Origin: Lachnospiraceae bacterium
GTDB taxonomy: Bacteria > Bacillota > Clostridia > Lachnospirales > Lachnospiraceae
Assembly: GCA_029062895.1 (NCBI GenBank)
Contig: JAIDPF010000022.1
Span: forward strand, 1-64,000
Length of the DNA stretch: 64,000 bases
Reading direction: 5' to 3'
Part shown: positions 36,873-45,229 of the stretch, piece after piece
How the letters are laid out: every line of letters starts with the position of its first letter
How positions within the stretch are numbered: position 1 is the first letter of the stretch
Notes under the pieces: model-generated
What the model was told of the DNA's origin: nothing
Databases searched by the model: none
Seen by the model: the letters and a program-made list of their open reading frames with translations, nothing else
Program-made: the position numbers and the translations under genes

Positions 36873-37526
36873 ATGTCGAAGGTTTATAGAATCAGCTTGA
36901 TTTGCGTTATGGTTCTTGCCATGTTCACGCTTTGTATTCTGTTATATCGATATGAAGAACGTGATGTGCCATATGTAGAATATTCCGACAGTCAGAATCT
37001 TCCGTCGAAAAAAACAGAGGATATTTCTTATCCGGGAAATGGCATGCTGGAAGAACAGGAAGATGTCACAGTTACAGCTGACGCATCGGATGTAACGACT
37101 GCAGATACAGAGCTGATCATTGTTGAAAATTATCCGGGTGGGCTGCGCAGACAATCTGAGACGGCGCTTCCCGCGGAGTTGGTTGGCAGGAACCGCAATG
37201 ATCTGGATGAACTGTTGGAGTCATATTGCTCCAAACCGGACAGTATTGATATTGAAAAGGGATTGTACCGTTTGGAATTGACTGTATTTTCGGCAGCGTC
37301 CGTGACCATAGAAAAATCATATCACAATGAAGTGATGGATTACTATTATCTTGCTTTTGCGGATGATTGTGTTACGGTATATCGCGAAGATAAGAGGACT
37401 GTCTTATTGACGACGGATATCCACAGGGATCAGTTGACGGCTGCGCTTGTGGAAGAAATCTTGAATTTTAAACTGATCGTGGGTAATGCAGAACTTTTTG
37501 ATTTCCTGGAGACATACACCAGTTAG
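36873..37526 (+). CDS. Membrane-anchored protein with BofC-like C-terminal domain
   Basis: 217 residues. One N-terminal membrane helix (residues 7-26, ISLICVMVLAMFTLCILLY) is followed by a low-complexity extracytoplasmic linker and a C-terminal region (YYYLAFADDCVTVYREDKRTV ... LFDFLETYTS) whose spacing and ending resemble the BofC C-terminal domain. BofC restrains the SpoIVB protease in pro-sigma-K activation in Bacillus. The similarity is by eye and moderate. A GC hairpin at 36837-36855 precedes the gene. Its stop codon is the first base of repeat A. Confidence 0.7.
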   Translation: MSKVYRISLICVMVLAMFTLCILLYRYEERDVPYVEYSDSQNLPSKKTEDISYPGNGMLEEQEDVTVTADASDVTTADTELIIVENYPGGLRRQSETALPAELVGRNRNDLDELLESYCSKPDSIDIEKGLYRLELTVFSAASVTIEKSYHNEVMDYYYLAFADDCVTVYREDKRTVLLTTDIHRDQLTAALVEEILNFKLIVGNAELFDFLETYTS

Positions 37527-37595
37527 ATTGAAAAATCAAAGATTTTTCAATCACGAATTTGTGCCGCAGGCACAAATTCGTAGGTTGAGGAAAGG
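37526..37595 (+). repeat. Palindromic repeat family A, complete copy
   Basis: Stem 1: GATTGAAAAATC-aaa-GATTTTTCAATC (37526-37552). Stem 2: ACGAATTTGTGCC-gca-GGCACAAATTCGT (37553-37581), both perfect. AGGTTGAGGAAAGG follows and acts as SD for the next gene. The stop codon of the upstream gene overlaps base 1. Confidence 0.85.
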
Positions 37596-37605
37596 CATAG
37601 TTTTT

Positions 37606-38835
37606 ATGAAGAAAAATATTGTAATCATAGGTGGAGGAATGTCAGGTATGGTGGCTGCCATCAGGGCGGCAATACCAGGGATCAGGGTCACGCTGTTGGA
37701 AAGGCAGAACAGAGTTGGAAAGAAACTTCTTCTTACTGGCAGTGGAAGATGCAATCTGACGAACCGAGAGATGCATGAGGATTATTATCTGACGGATGAG
37801 GTAGAACGCCTGAGAAAAGTATTGGATGCTTACAGTCTCTGCGAGGAAGATTTGTGGAGAGATTTGGGGCTGCTGACAAAAGAAAAAAACGGCTGTGTCT
37901 ATCCGTTGAGTGGGCAGGCGACTACAGTGCTGAATTGTTTGCGGCTGAAACTGGAAGAAAAGGGAGTTGTCATCCGGACTGGTTATGAAGCCGGATACAT
38001 AAAAAAACAAAATGATCGGTTTGTCATAGAAACTGTAGAACATAAAGAAAAGATTTCCGCAGATGCTGTTATCCTTGCTTGTGGTGGAATGGCCGGTGTC
38101 TATGATGAGCAGCATAAAAACGGCTATGCGCTTTGCAAGCAGCTGGGACATCATATTCTGCCCTGTGATCCGGCACTGGTTCAGACGATCTGTGTGGGAG
38201 ATTATTTTAAAGGAATCAGCGGTATCAGGACAGATGTGCGTATCTCACTGCTCTTAGATGATATTGAAACGGCGACGGAGGAAGGGGAACTGCAGATCAC
38301 TGATCAGGGACTTTCCGGAATTGCCGTATTCCAATTGACCAGATATCTGGGTGAAGCATTTCGGGCAGGTAGGCAGACCTGCTTTTTACTGAATTTTATT
38401 CCCTACATGAAAAGGGATGAATGGAACAGGATGATGGTTTCCCGGCGGGAACAGATGAGACATCGCAGCGCAGAGGATTTTTTTACCGGTATCTTACATA
38501 AAAATTTGATAGCCATGCTGCTGAAAAGCCAAAATATTGCCCTGGGAAAGGACATTGATTCCGTATCTGAACAGGATTTTCAGATGTTGCTGGATCAATT
38601 TCAATGTTTTCGCGTCAAAGTGAAACAGTTAAATGATTATAGGCATGCACAGATATCTACAGGGGGTGTGCCCTTGGCGGAAGTAGATGATACACTGACC
38701 TCGACACTTGTAGAACATCTTTATCTAACGGGAGAGATGCTGAATGTCGCAGGAGCCTGCGGCGGATATAATCTTCATTTTGCGGCGGCGACAGGATATC
38801 TTGCGGGTAGAAACGCCGCCACGTCATTACAGTGA
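37606..38835 (+). CDS. BaiN/HI0933-family FAD-dependent oxidoreductase
   Basis: 409 residues. The N-terminal FAD-binding motif IIGGGMSGMVAAIRAA is followed by the family signature GKKLLLTGSGRCNLTN; a second motif ADAVILACGGMAGVYDEQ and the C-terminal FAD loop AGACGGYNLHFAAATGYLAGRNAA are present. The family includes BaiN, implicated in bile-acid 7-dehydroxylation in clostridia, but most members have no assigned substrate, so the bile-acid role should not be assumed. The track start (37486) reads through repeat A; ATG 37606, 10 nt after AAAGG, is used. Confidence 0.9.
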   Translation: MKKNIVIIGGGMSGMVAAIRAAIPGIRVTLLERQNRVGKKLLLTGSGRCNLTNREMHEDYYLTDEVERLRKVLDAYSLCEEDLWRDLGLLTKEKNGCVYPLSGQATTVLNCLRLKLEEKGVVIRTGYEAGYIKKQNDRFVIETVEHKEKISADAVILACGGMAGVYDEQHKNGYALCKQLGHHILPCDPALVQTICVGDYFKGISGIRTDVRISLLLDDIETATEEGELQITDQGLSGIAVFQLTRYLGEAFRAGRQTCFLLNFIPYMKRDEWNRMMVSRREQMRHRSAEDFFTGILHKNLIAMLLKSQNIALGKDIDSVSEQDFQMLLDQFQCFRVKVKQLNDYRHAQISTGGVPLAEVDDTLTSTLVEHLYLTGEMLNVAGACGGYNLHFAAATGYLAGRNAATSLQ

Positions 38836-38878
38836 GTAAGAACGGATCAACGTTTGGGGGAAAGGCAAGGTTATAGGG

Positions 38879-40585
38879 ATGCTGCAAATCGATCAAATAA
38901 AGATGTTGATTACAGAACAAAAACAAGAGGAAACGAGCTTTTTACAAAAACAGATTTTAAAACTTCTGCATACTTCACCAAAGGAAATTGTCAACTGGAG
39001 AATCCTGAAAAAATCTTTAGATGCCAGAAAGAAGCCAAAATTGTATTGGATCTACCGTGTGGCTGTGACACTGACAGATGAGAAGACGGAAGCAAGGATT
39101 CTGAAATCCGGAAAAAATAACTTTGTTGCATCATATCATCCGGTGGTTTATCAACCGCCTGTGCTGAAGATGCCGCTCGGAGAACAGTTTCAGGATCGTC
39201 CAGTTATTATTGGTACGGGACCTGCGGGATTGCTGTGCGGTTATCTGCTTGCCTGTCAGGGACTGCGTCCGATCCTGATAGAGCGGGGAAAAAGTCTGGA
39301 GCAGCGAAAACAGGTAGTGGAAGATTTCTGGGACAAAGGAATACTTGATCAGAATACGAATGTTCAGTTTGGCGAAGGTGGAGCTGGTACTTTTTCAGAT
39401 GGAAAGCTGCAGACACAGGTGAAGGATAAGACCGGTCGGATCTATTACATTCTAAAGACCTTTGTGGAGCACGGCGCGCCGGAGGAAATACTGTTTTTAA
39501 GTAAACCCCATATCGGAACAGATCTTTTGTCCGTCGTTGTGAAAAGCCTGAGAGAGCATATGATCGCTATGGGGGCAGAGTTTTATTTTGAAACAAAGAT
39601 GACGGGACTGGTGACCGGGCAGGATCGGATCTGCGGCGTCAGGGTAATGGATCAGCAGGGGGAGCGCATCATCCGCACGGGATGTTGTATCTTATGCATT
39701 GGGCACAGCGCAAGGGATACGTTCCTGACATTGTATGATCAGGGCGTAAAAATGGAACACAAACCTTTTGCGGTGGGGTTACGCGTGCAGCATAGCCAGG
39801 AGCTGATCAATGAAGTACAGTACGGAGAAGGATGGAAGACAAAGCATCTTCCTCCGGCTGATTATAAAATGTCATATACGGTAAAATACGGGCGGAGCGT
39901 CTATTCCTTCTGCATGTGCCCGGGAGGATATGTTGTCAATGCTTCCAGTGAACCGGAAAGAACTGCTGTGAACGGAATGAGCTATCATGGGCGTGATTCC
40001 GGCAATGCCAATAGCGCCATCGTGGTGACGGTGGATCACAAGGATTACGGAGAGGGTGTTTTTGACGGTATGCGCTTTCAACAGGAACTGGAACACAGGG
40101 CATATTTACAGGGTAATGGAAAACTTGTGTTGCAGAGGCTGTCGGACTTTACCGCGGAATCCTCCGGGAAGGATGAAGGAACAGCGTGTGCTGAGATGCT
40201 GCAGAATGACATCGAAATCAGGGGTGTTGAAAATGGTCAAGAGGAATTGTCGCCGAAGGTAAAGGGACAGTATCTGTGGGGAAATATCCGCGGTGTTCTG
40301 CCGGAAAGCCTCTCTCTGGATTTTAAGGATGCTATGAAATATTTTGGAACAGTCATGGGCGGTTTTGACCGGCCGGATACCATATTGTGCGGGATCGAGA
40401 GCCGGACGTCTTCACCCGTTAAAATCATCCGCGGCGAGGATTTTCAGAGTAATATCAGGGGACTGTATCCTTGCGGGGAAGGTGCTGGATATGCGGGAGG
40501 AATCACCTCCGCTGCGTTAGATGGGGTAAAAGTTGCAGAAAAAGTCATTATGTTGTATAATAAACCCAAATGTGCCACAACATAA
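38879..40585 (+). CDS. COG2509-type FAD-dependent dehydrogenase
   Basis: 568 residues. An N-terminal domain of about 100 residues (ILKKSLDARKKPKLYWIYRVAVTL) precedes the Rossmann FAD motif VIIGTGPAGLLCGYLLA at about residue 107, the signature NTNVQFGEGGAGTFSDGKL, and the C-terminal CGEGAGYAGGITSAALDGVKVAEK. This is the uncharacterised FAD-dependent dehydrogenase family common in Firmicutes; its substrate is unknown. It lies 43 nt after the BaiN-like gene, so two flavoproteins are likely co-transcribed. Confidence 0.88.
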   Translation: MLQIDQIKMLITEQKQEETSFLQKQILKLLHTSPKEIVNWRILKKSLDARKKPKLYWIYRVAVTLTDEKTEARILKSGKNNFVASYHPVVYQPPVLKMPLGEQFQDRPVIIGTGPAGLLCGYLLACQGLRPILIERGKSLEQRKQVVEDFWDKGILDQNTNVQFGEGGAGTFSDGKLQTQVKDKTGRIYYILKTFVEHGAPEEILFLSKPHIGTDLLSVVVKSLREHMIAMGAEFYFETKMTGLVTGQDRICGVRVMDQQGERIIRTGCCILCIGHSARDTFLTLYDQGVKMEHKPFAVGLRVQHSQELINEVQYGEGWKTKHLPPADYKMSYTVKYGRSVYSFCMCPGGYVVNASSEPERTAVNGMSYHGRDSGNANSAIVVTVDHKDYGEGVFDGMRFQQELEHRAYLQGNGKLVLQRLSDFTAESSGKDEGTACAEMLQNDIEIRGVENGQEELSPKVKGQYLWGNIRGVLPESLSLDFKDAMKYFGTVMGGFDRPDTILCGIESRTSSPVKIIRGEDFQSNIRGLYPCGEGAGYAGGITSAALDGVKVAEKVIMLYNKPKCATT

Positions 40586-40614
40586 TGAATAGTAATATTA
40601 GATAAAACGAATCG

Positions 40615-40641
40615 GCAATTTGAGTCAGAGTCTCAAATTGC
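40615..40641 (+). terminator. Hairpin between the flavoprotein gene and proB
   Basis: GCAATTTGAG-tcagagt-CTCAAATTGC, perfect 10 bp, followed by only TTTG. It is a weak terminator or a further hairpin of the proB leader. Confidence 0.5.
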
Positions 40642-40651
40642 TTTGATCGCA

Positions 40652-40712
40652 GATGAGAAACCGCCTACGCGGATTTCTCATCGCGTGTCATCGCAGTAAA
40701 ACTGCTCTGACA
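40652..40712 (+). repeat. Palindromic repeat family B, copy at proB
   Basis: Two hairpins in series: GATGAGAAACCGC...GCGGATTTCTCATC (one bulged A) and TGTCA-tc-GCAG...CTGC-tc-TGACA, followed at once by TGGAGGAG, the proB SD. About 90% identical to the copy before ogt at 51706. Confidence 0.85.
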
Positions 40713-40724
40713 TGGAGGAGTAAG

Positions 40725-41579
40725 ATGAGCGGACTACGTGAAGCAATTTCAGATAAAAAAAGAATTGTTGTTAAGATCGGTTCATCGTCTTTGCGGCATG
40801 CGGAGACCGGTGATCTGGATTATATCAAGCTTGAAGTTTTAGTACGAGAACTTTGCAATCTACGCAATCAGGGGAAGGATGTAGTGCTTGTCACTTCCGG
40901 AGCAATCGCCGCCGGCAGAAAGGCGGTCCATATCGGCAAGGAAGATCATCCAATTGCAGTTAAACAGGCATATTCCGCTATTGGACAAGCGCGGCTGATG
41001 ATGATATATCAGAAATTATTTTCCGAGTACAATCAGGTTTCGGCGCAAATTCTGATGTCTAAAAATACGATCGTAGATGATCTGAATCGTTTTAATGCTC
41101 ACAATACATTTTCGGAATTGCTGAAGCTGGGTGTGATTCCTGTTGTGAATGAAAATGATACGGTTGCAACATATGAAATTGAGATCGGAGATAATGATAC
41201 GCTTTCCGCAATCGTCTGCGCGCTGATCGAGGCGGATCTTTTGATCTTGTTATCGGATATCGACGGCTTGTATTCAGACAATCCTAGGAACAATCCGGAA
41301 GCTAAGTTTATCAGTGTGGTAGAGGAACTGACTGATGATATTATGAAAATGGGGACTACGGAAACAGGATCTTCCTGCGGCACGGGAGGAATGAATACCA
41401 AACTGATTGCTGCGAAAATAGCGACCTGTGCCGGTGCGGATATGATCATTGCCAACAGTAGTGATATCAGGGTAATCCACAGGATTATGGACGGCAGGGA
41501 TATCGGAACTTTATTTAAGGCGCATAAGGATGAAAATTTTTATTTAAAAGATTTTGTTCAAAATCTGCATCGCAGCTGA
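40725..41579 (+). CDS. proB: Glutamate 5-kinase without PUA domain
   Basis: First step of proline synthesis, phosphorylation of glutamate. 284 residues; the amino-acid kinase fold shows RIVVKIGSSSL, VTSGAIAAG, NENDTV and TGGMNTKLIAAKIA. The C-terminal PUA domain found in E. coli ProB is absent, a known short form. The track's earlier start (40653) reads through repeat B; ATG 40725 sits 5 nt after GGAGGAG. It is the first gene of proB-DUF896-fthC-proA. Confidence 0.96.
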   Translation: MSGLREAISDKKRIVVKIGSSSLRHAETGDLDYIKLEVLVRELCNLRNQGKDVVLVTSGAIAAGRKAVHIGKEDHPIAVKQAYSAIGQARLMMIYQKLFSEYNQVSAQILMSKNTIVDDLNRFNAHNTFSELLKLGVIPVVNENDTVATYEIEIGDNDTLSAIVCALIEADLLILLSDIDGLYSDNPRNNPEAKFISVVEELTDDIMKMGTTETGSSCGTGGMNTKLIAAKIATCAGADMIIANSSDIRVIHRIMDGRDIGTLFKAHKDENFYLKDFVQNLHRS

Positions 41580-41598
41580 GTGACAGGGGAGATTGATT

Positions 41599-41859
41599 AT
41601 GGCAGACATGGAAGCAAAGATAAAACGGATTAATGAACTATATCACAAGTCTAAAAGAGAAGGTTTGACTGATGCGGAAAAAGCGGAACAAAAGCAGCTA
41701 CGTCAGGAGTATATTGCCAGCGTCCGCGGCAATCTGCGGGCACAAATGGATCAGATCGATGTCATTAATGCTGATGGAACGATTTGCAATCTGAAAGAGA
41801 AGCGTGAAACAGCTGCAGGGAAAAAACGAAGTATGGAGAATGGATATGTACGGAAATAA
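41599..41859 (+). CDS. DUF896 (YnzC-like) small protein
   Basis: 86 residues. The core KIKRINELYHKSKREGLTDAEKAEQKQLRQEYIASVRGNLRAQ is the DUF896 helix-loop-helix, followed by a variable tail. The family has a solved helical structure (YnzC) but an uncertain role. ATG 41599 is used because GGGGAG lies 7 nt upstream. Its end overlaps the next gene by 14 nt, inside the proline operon. Confidence 0.9.
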   Translation: MADMEAKIKRINELYHKSKREGLTDAEKAEQKQLRQEYIASVRGNLRAQMDQIDVINADGTICNLKEKRETAAGKKRSMENGYVRK

Positions 41860-42451
41860 TCTGAACAAAACTGTTCTGCGAAAGGAAATACAGGCAAAGC
41901 GCAACCATCTTTCACCACCGGAAATGATACATTATAGTGAAAAGATCTGCCGATTGATTACATCATCCACGCGTTTCTTCAGGGCGCAGCATATCCTGCT
42001 ATATTGTAACTATGGCTCTGAAACAAGGACAAGTTATCTTTTTGATGCTGCGAAAAAAGCGGGAAAAAATACATATTATCCCAAGGTAGAGGGAGATAAT
42101 CTGTATTTTTATAAAGTGAATTCTCTTTCAGAACTTTCCGACGGCTATCGCGGTATCAAAGAGCCATATCATCCCAGCAGGGCCTTTCAGAACAGTCTTA
42201 AAAATATGGAGGCGATGATCATTGTGCCGGGACTGGTATTTGGCATGGATGGTTATCGTATAGGGTATGGACGAGGTTTCTATGATCGTTATTTGGCGGA
42301 TTATCCGGGTTTATGGAAGACGGGAATATGTTATGGTGTTCAGATGGTAAAGAATTGTCCGCATGAAGAACACGATATCCGCATGGATGAGATCGTATGC
42401 GAGCAGGGAGTGGTTACCCTGAATGGGGAAGGAGAGGCAAGATGGATTTAG
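41846..42451 (+). CDS. fthC: 5-formyltetrahydrofolate cyclo-ligase
   Basis: ATP-dependent conversion of 5-formyl-THF to 5,10-methenyl-THF. About 201 residues. The N-terminal [15 protein letters not shown] and the diagnostic C-terminal [23 protein letters not shown] match the family. Of the ATGs, 41846 has GGAG 8 nt upstream. It overlaps both neighbours, so translational coupling is likely. It extends the one-carbon genes fhs and folD found 17-19 kb upstream. Confidence 0.93.
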   Translation: MYGNNLNKTVLRKEIQAKRNHLSPPEMIHYSEKICRLITSSTRFFRAQHILLYCNYGSETRTSYLFDAAKKAGKNTYYPKVEGDNLYFYKVNSLSELSDGYRGIKEPYHPSRAFQNSLKNMEAMIIVPGLVFGMDGYRIGYGRGFYDRYLADYPGLWKTGICYGVQMVKNCPHEEHDIRMDEIVCEQGVVTLNGEGEARWI

Positions 42452-43683
42452 TAGGGTTATGTAAAGCTGCAAAAGCTGCAAAATATGAACTGCAAAAACT
42501 GAGTACCACAAAGAAAAACGAAGTGTTAATGGAAGTTTCAAAAGTCCTGTTGGAAAATAATGAGCATATCCTTTTGGAAAACGCTCATGACATTGCTGCA
42601 GCCACATCCAAAGGACTCAGTATCGCTCTGATTGACAGACTTAGGCTGACTGATGAACGGATCGCGGCTATGGCGGAAGGACTGGTTCAGGTTGCACAAC
42701 TTCCGGATCCGATCGGTGAGGTGATAGAGCGGATAGAAAGGCCCAATGGTTTACTGATTGAGAAATGTAGGGTACCGCTGGGGGTGATCGGCATTATCTA
42801 TGAGGCAAGACCAAATGTGACTGTAGATGCCTTTGGATTATGTTTTAAAAGTGGTAATGCCGTGATTTTAAAGGGCGGAAGCGACGCTATTCATTCCAAT
42901 GCAGCCATTGCTTCATGCATTAGGCAGGCGTTAAAAAATTGTGACGTAACAGAGGATGCCATTTGTTTTGTGGAAGCAGTAGATAGAGAGACGACGATGC
43001 AGCTGATGCAGATGGCTGATGATATTGATGTATTGATTCCCCGTGGAGGCGCGGGACTGATCAGGAGCGTCGTGGAAAACAGTCGCATCCCCGTGATTGA
43101 GACAGGCACCGGCAACTGCCACATTTATATTGACGATTCTGCAGATCCGAAGATCGCCAAGGAAATTATTCTAAATGCCAAGACGCAAAGGATCGGGGTA
43201 TGCAATGCATGTGAATCTCTGGTGGTACATGAGGCAGTAAAGAATACGGTTTTAAAAGAGGCTGCGGCTGCATTGCAGGAAAAACATGTGGAAATCCGGG
43301 GAGATGAAGCAGTTGTGGAATTACTGAACTGCAAGCCGGCCACGGAAGAAGATTTCGGCAAAGAATATCTGGATTATATCATATCTGTCAAAACGGTAGC
43401 TTCCGTTGATGAGGCGATCGCGCACATCAATCGTTACAATACCGGCCATTCCGAATGTATCATTACGCAGGATCCAACTCATGCGGAACAGTTTTTAAAT
43501 GAAGTAGATGCAGCATGCGTATATGTCAATGCATCCACAAGGTTTACAGACGGTTATGAATTCGGCTTTGGAGCAGAGATTGGAATCAGTACACAGATGC
43601 TTCACGCAAGAGGTCCGATGGGGTTAAAGGAACTGACTTCATATAAGTATAAGGTTCATGGAAACGGACAGATCCGAAAGTAA
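42442..43683 (+). CDS. proA: Glutamate-5-semialdehyde dehydrogenase (gamma-glutamyl phosphate reductase)
   Basis: Second step of proline synthesis. 413 residues of the aldehyde dehydrogenase fold with [20 protein letters not shown], the catalytic Cys in [14 protein letters not shown] and [15 protein letters not shown] 42442 lies behind GGAGAGG and overlaps the end of fthC by 10 nt. Confidence 0.96.
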   Translation: MDLVGLCKAAKAAKYELQKLSTTKKNEVLMEVSKVLLENNEHILLENAHDIAAATSKGLSIALIDRLRLTDERIAAMAEGLVQVAQLPDPIGEVIERIERPNGLLIEKCRVPLGVIGIIYEARPNVTVDAFGLCFKSGNAVILKGGSDAIHSNAAIASCIRQALKNCDVTEDAICFVEAVDRETTMQLMQMADDIDVLIPRGGAGLIRSVVENSRIPVIETGTGNCHIYIDDSADPKIAKEIILNAKTQRIGVCNACESLVVHEAVKNTVLKEAAAALQEKHVEIRGDEAVVELLNCKPATEEDFGKEYLDYIISVKTVASVDEAIAHINRYNTGHSECIITQDPTHAEQFLNEVDAACVYVNASTRFTDGYEFGFGAEIGISTQMLHARGPMGLKELTSYKYKVHGNGQIRK

Positions 43684-43735
43684 ACAGAACGGCACACGGC
43701 AGCGTCTTAAAGCTGTGAGAGAAGTATGGTGATAT

Positions 43736-45187
43736 ATGATGAATCAGATTACAAAAACAACAGATCATAAGCGTACATCCGAAGAAGAAAGCCTCCGACA
43801 AAAGGAGGCAGTTTTGCGTGCAAGAGAGCTGGTGGCACAGCTGGGAAAAGAGCTCGGCAGGCAGCCGACCTGCTGTGTTACAACATTCGGTTGTCAGATG
43901 AATGCCCGCGACTCTGAAAAGATCTGTGGAATCTTACTGGAGGCAGGGTATCAATTGATCGGAGAAGAAACGGCGGATCTTGTCATATACAATACCTGTA
44001 CGGTCCGGGACAATGCCAATCAGCGCGTCTATGGCAGACTGGGAACGCTTCTTGCGATGAAAAAGAAAAATCCTGCCAAAAAGGTTGCGTTATGTGGCTG
44101 CATGATGCAGGAGCCTGCAGTGATTGAAAAAATATTAAAGAGTTATTCACAGGTGGATCTGATCTTTGGCACGCATAATATCTATAAATTTGCAGAGCTA
44201 TTGTGTCTTTTATTAGGGGAAAAAAGACGGATTATCGATATCTGGGAGGAAACAGACCAGATCGTGGAAGATCTTCCGAACCATCGGAAGTATCCGTTTA
44301 AAAGCGGTATCAATATTATGTTTGGCTGCAATAATTTTTGTAGTTATTGTATTGTGCCGTATGTCAGAGGCAGGGAACGCAGCCGCGCAAGCAGTGAGAT
44401 CATTGACGAAATCAGAGCATTGGCGGCGGAAGGTGTAGTGGAAGTGATGCTGCTTGGGCAGAATGTCAATTCTTACGGAAAGGGGCTTTCGGAAGAAATT
44501 ACTTTTGCGGATCTGCTGCAGCAGGTGGAACAGATCGAAGGTATCCGCAGGATCCGTTTTATGACGTCGCATCCAAAGGATCTGTCGGATAAGCTGATCG
44601 CAGTGATGCGGGATTCCAAAAAAATCTGCCGTCATCTGCATCTGCCGCTACAGTCGGGAAGCAGCAGGATTTTGGAGAAGATGAATCGCAGATATGACCG
44701 GGAAGCATATCTTACACTTGTAAAAAAACTGAGGGCCGAGATCCCTGATCTCTCCATTACGACGGATATTATTGTAGGTTTTCCGGGAGAAGTCAAAGAA
44801 GATGTGGATGAAACAATCAGAATGATCGAGGAAGTCGGCTTTGACAATGCATTTACATTTATCTATTCCAAACGTACCGGAACTCCGGCTGCTGTAATGG
44901 AAAGCGCAATGTCAGAGAAAGAGATTTCCGAACAGTTTGACCGCGTCTTAAAAACAGTGCAGGATACCGCAAGACGGCAGACGTTAAAGCATACCGGAAA
45001 AACGGTGGAAGTTTTAGTAGAAGAAGTCAATGAACATGACTCGTGTCTGGTCACTGGAAGACTTTCTAATAACCTTCTGGTGCATTTCCCAGGCGGGCCG
45101 GAACTGATCGGAACTTTTTGTACGGTAAAATTAGTGGAAAACAAGGGATTTTACTTTATAGGAGAATGTGTTAAAAAAATAATTTAA
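43736..45187 (+). CDS. miaB: tRNA-2-methylthio-N6-dimethylallyladenosine synthase
   Basis: Radical-SAM methylthiotransferase acting on i6A37 of tRNA, downstream of MiaA. 483 residues: the UPF0004 domain with TFGCQMNARDSEKICG and NTCTVRDNANQRVYG, the radical SAM cluster motif CNNFCSYC, and a C-terminal TRAM domain. All three cysteines of each cluster are present. The last codons and the stop lie inside an AT palindrome (45175-45210). Two adjacent ATGs (43736, 43739) are equivalent. Confidence 0.96.
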   Translation: MMNQITKTTDHKRTSEEESLRQKEAVLRARELVAQLGKELGRQPTCCVTTFGCQMNARDSEKICGILLEAGYQLIGEETADLVIYNTCTVRDNANQRVYGRLGTLLAMKKKNPAKKVALCGCMMQEPAVIEKILKSYSQVDLIFGTHNIYKFAELLCLLLGEKRRIIDIWEETDQIVEDLPNHRKYPFKSGINIMFGCNNFCSYCIVPYVRGRERSRASSEIIDEIRALAAEGVVEVMLLGQNVNSYGKGLSEEITFADLLQQVEQIEGIRRIRFMTSHPKDLSDKLIAVMRDSKKICRHLHLPLQSGSSRILEKMNRRYDREAYLTLVKKLRAEIPDLSITTDIIVGFPGEVKEDVDETIRMIEEVGFDNAFTFIYSKRTGTPAAVMESAMSEKEISEQFDRVLKTVQDTARRQTLKHTGKTVEVLVEEVNEHDSCLVTGRLSNNLLVHFPGGPELIGTFCTVKLVENKGFYFIGECVKKII

Positions 45188-45210
45188 AAAATATTTTTTA
45201 AATTATTTTT
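45175..45210. terminator. Perfect AT-only palindrome at the miaB-mutS junction
   Basis: AAAAATAATTTAAAAAAT followed directly by its exact reverse complement, 36 bp with no loop gap, containing the miaB stop. It ends in TTTTT on the plus strand. It could act as a weak bidirectional terminator or an attenuator ahead of mutS. Confidence 0.55.
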
Positions 45211-45229
45211 GGATAACAGAGAGGAATCT

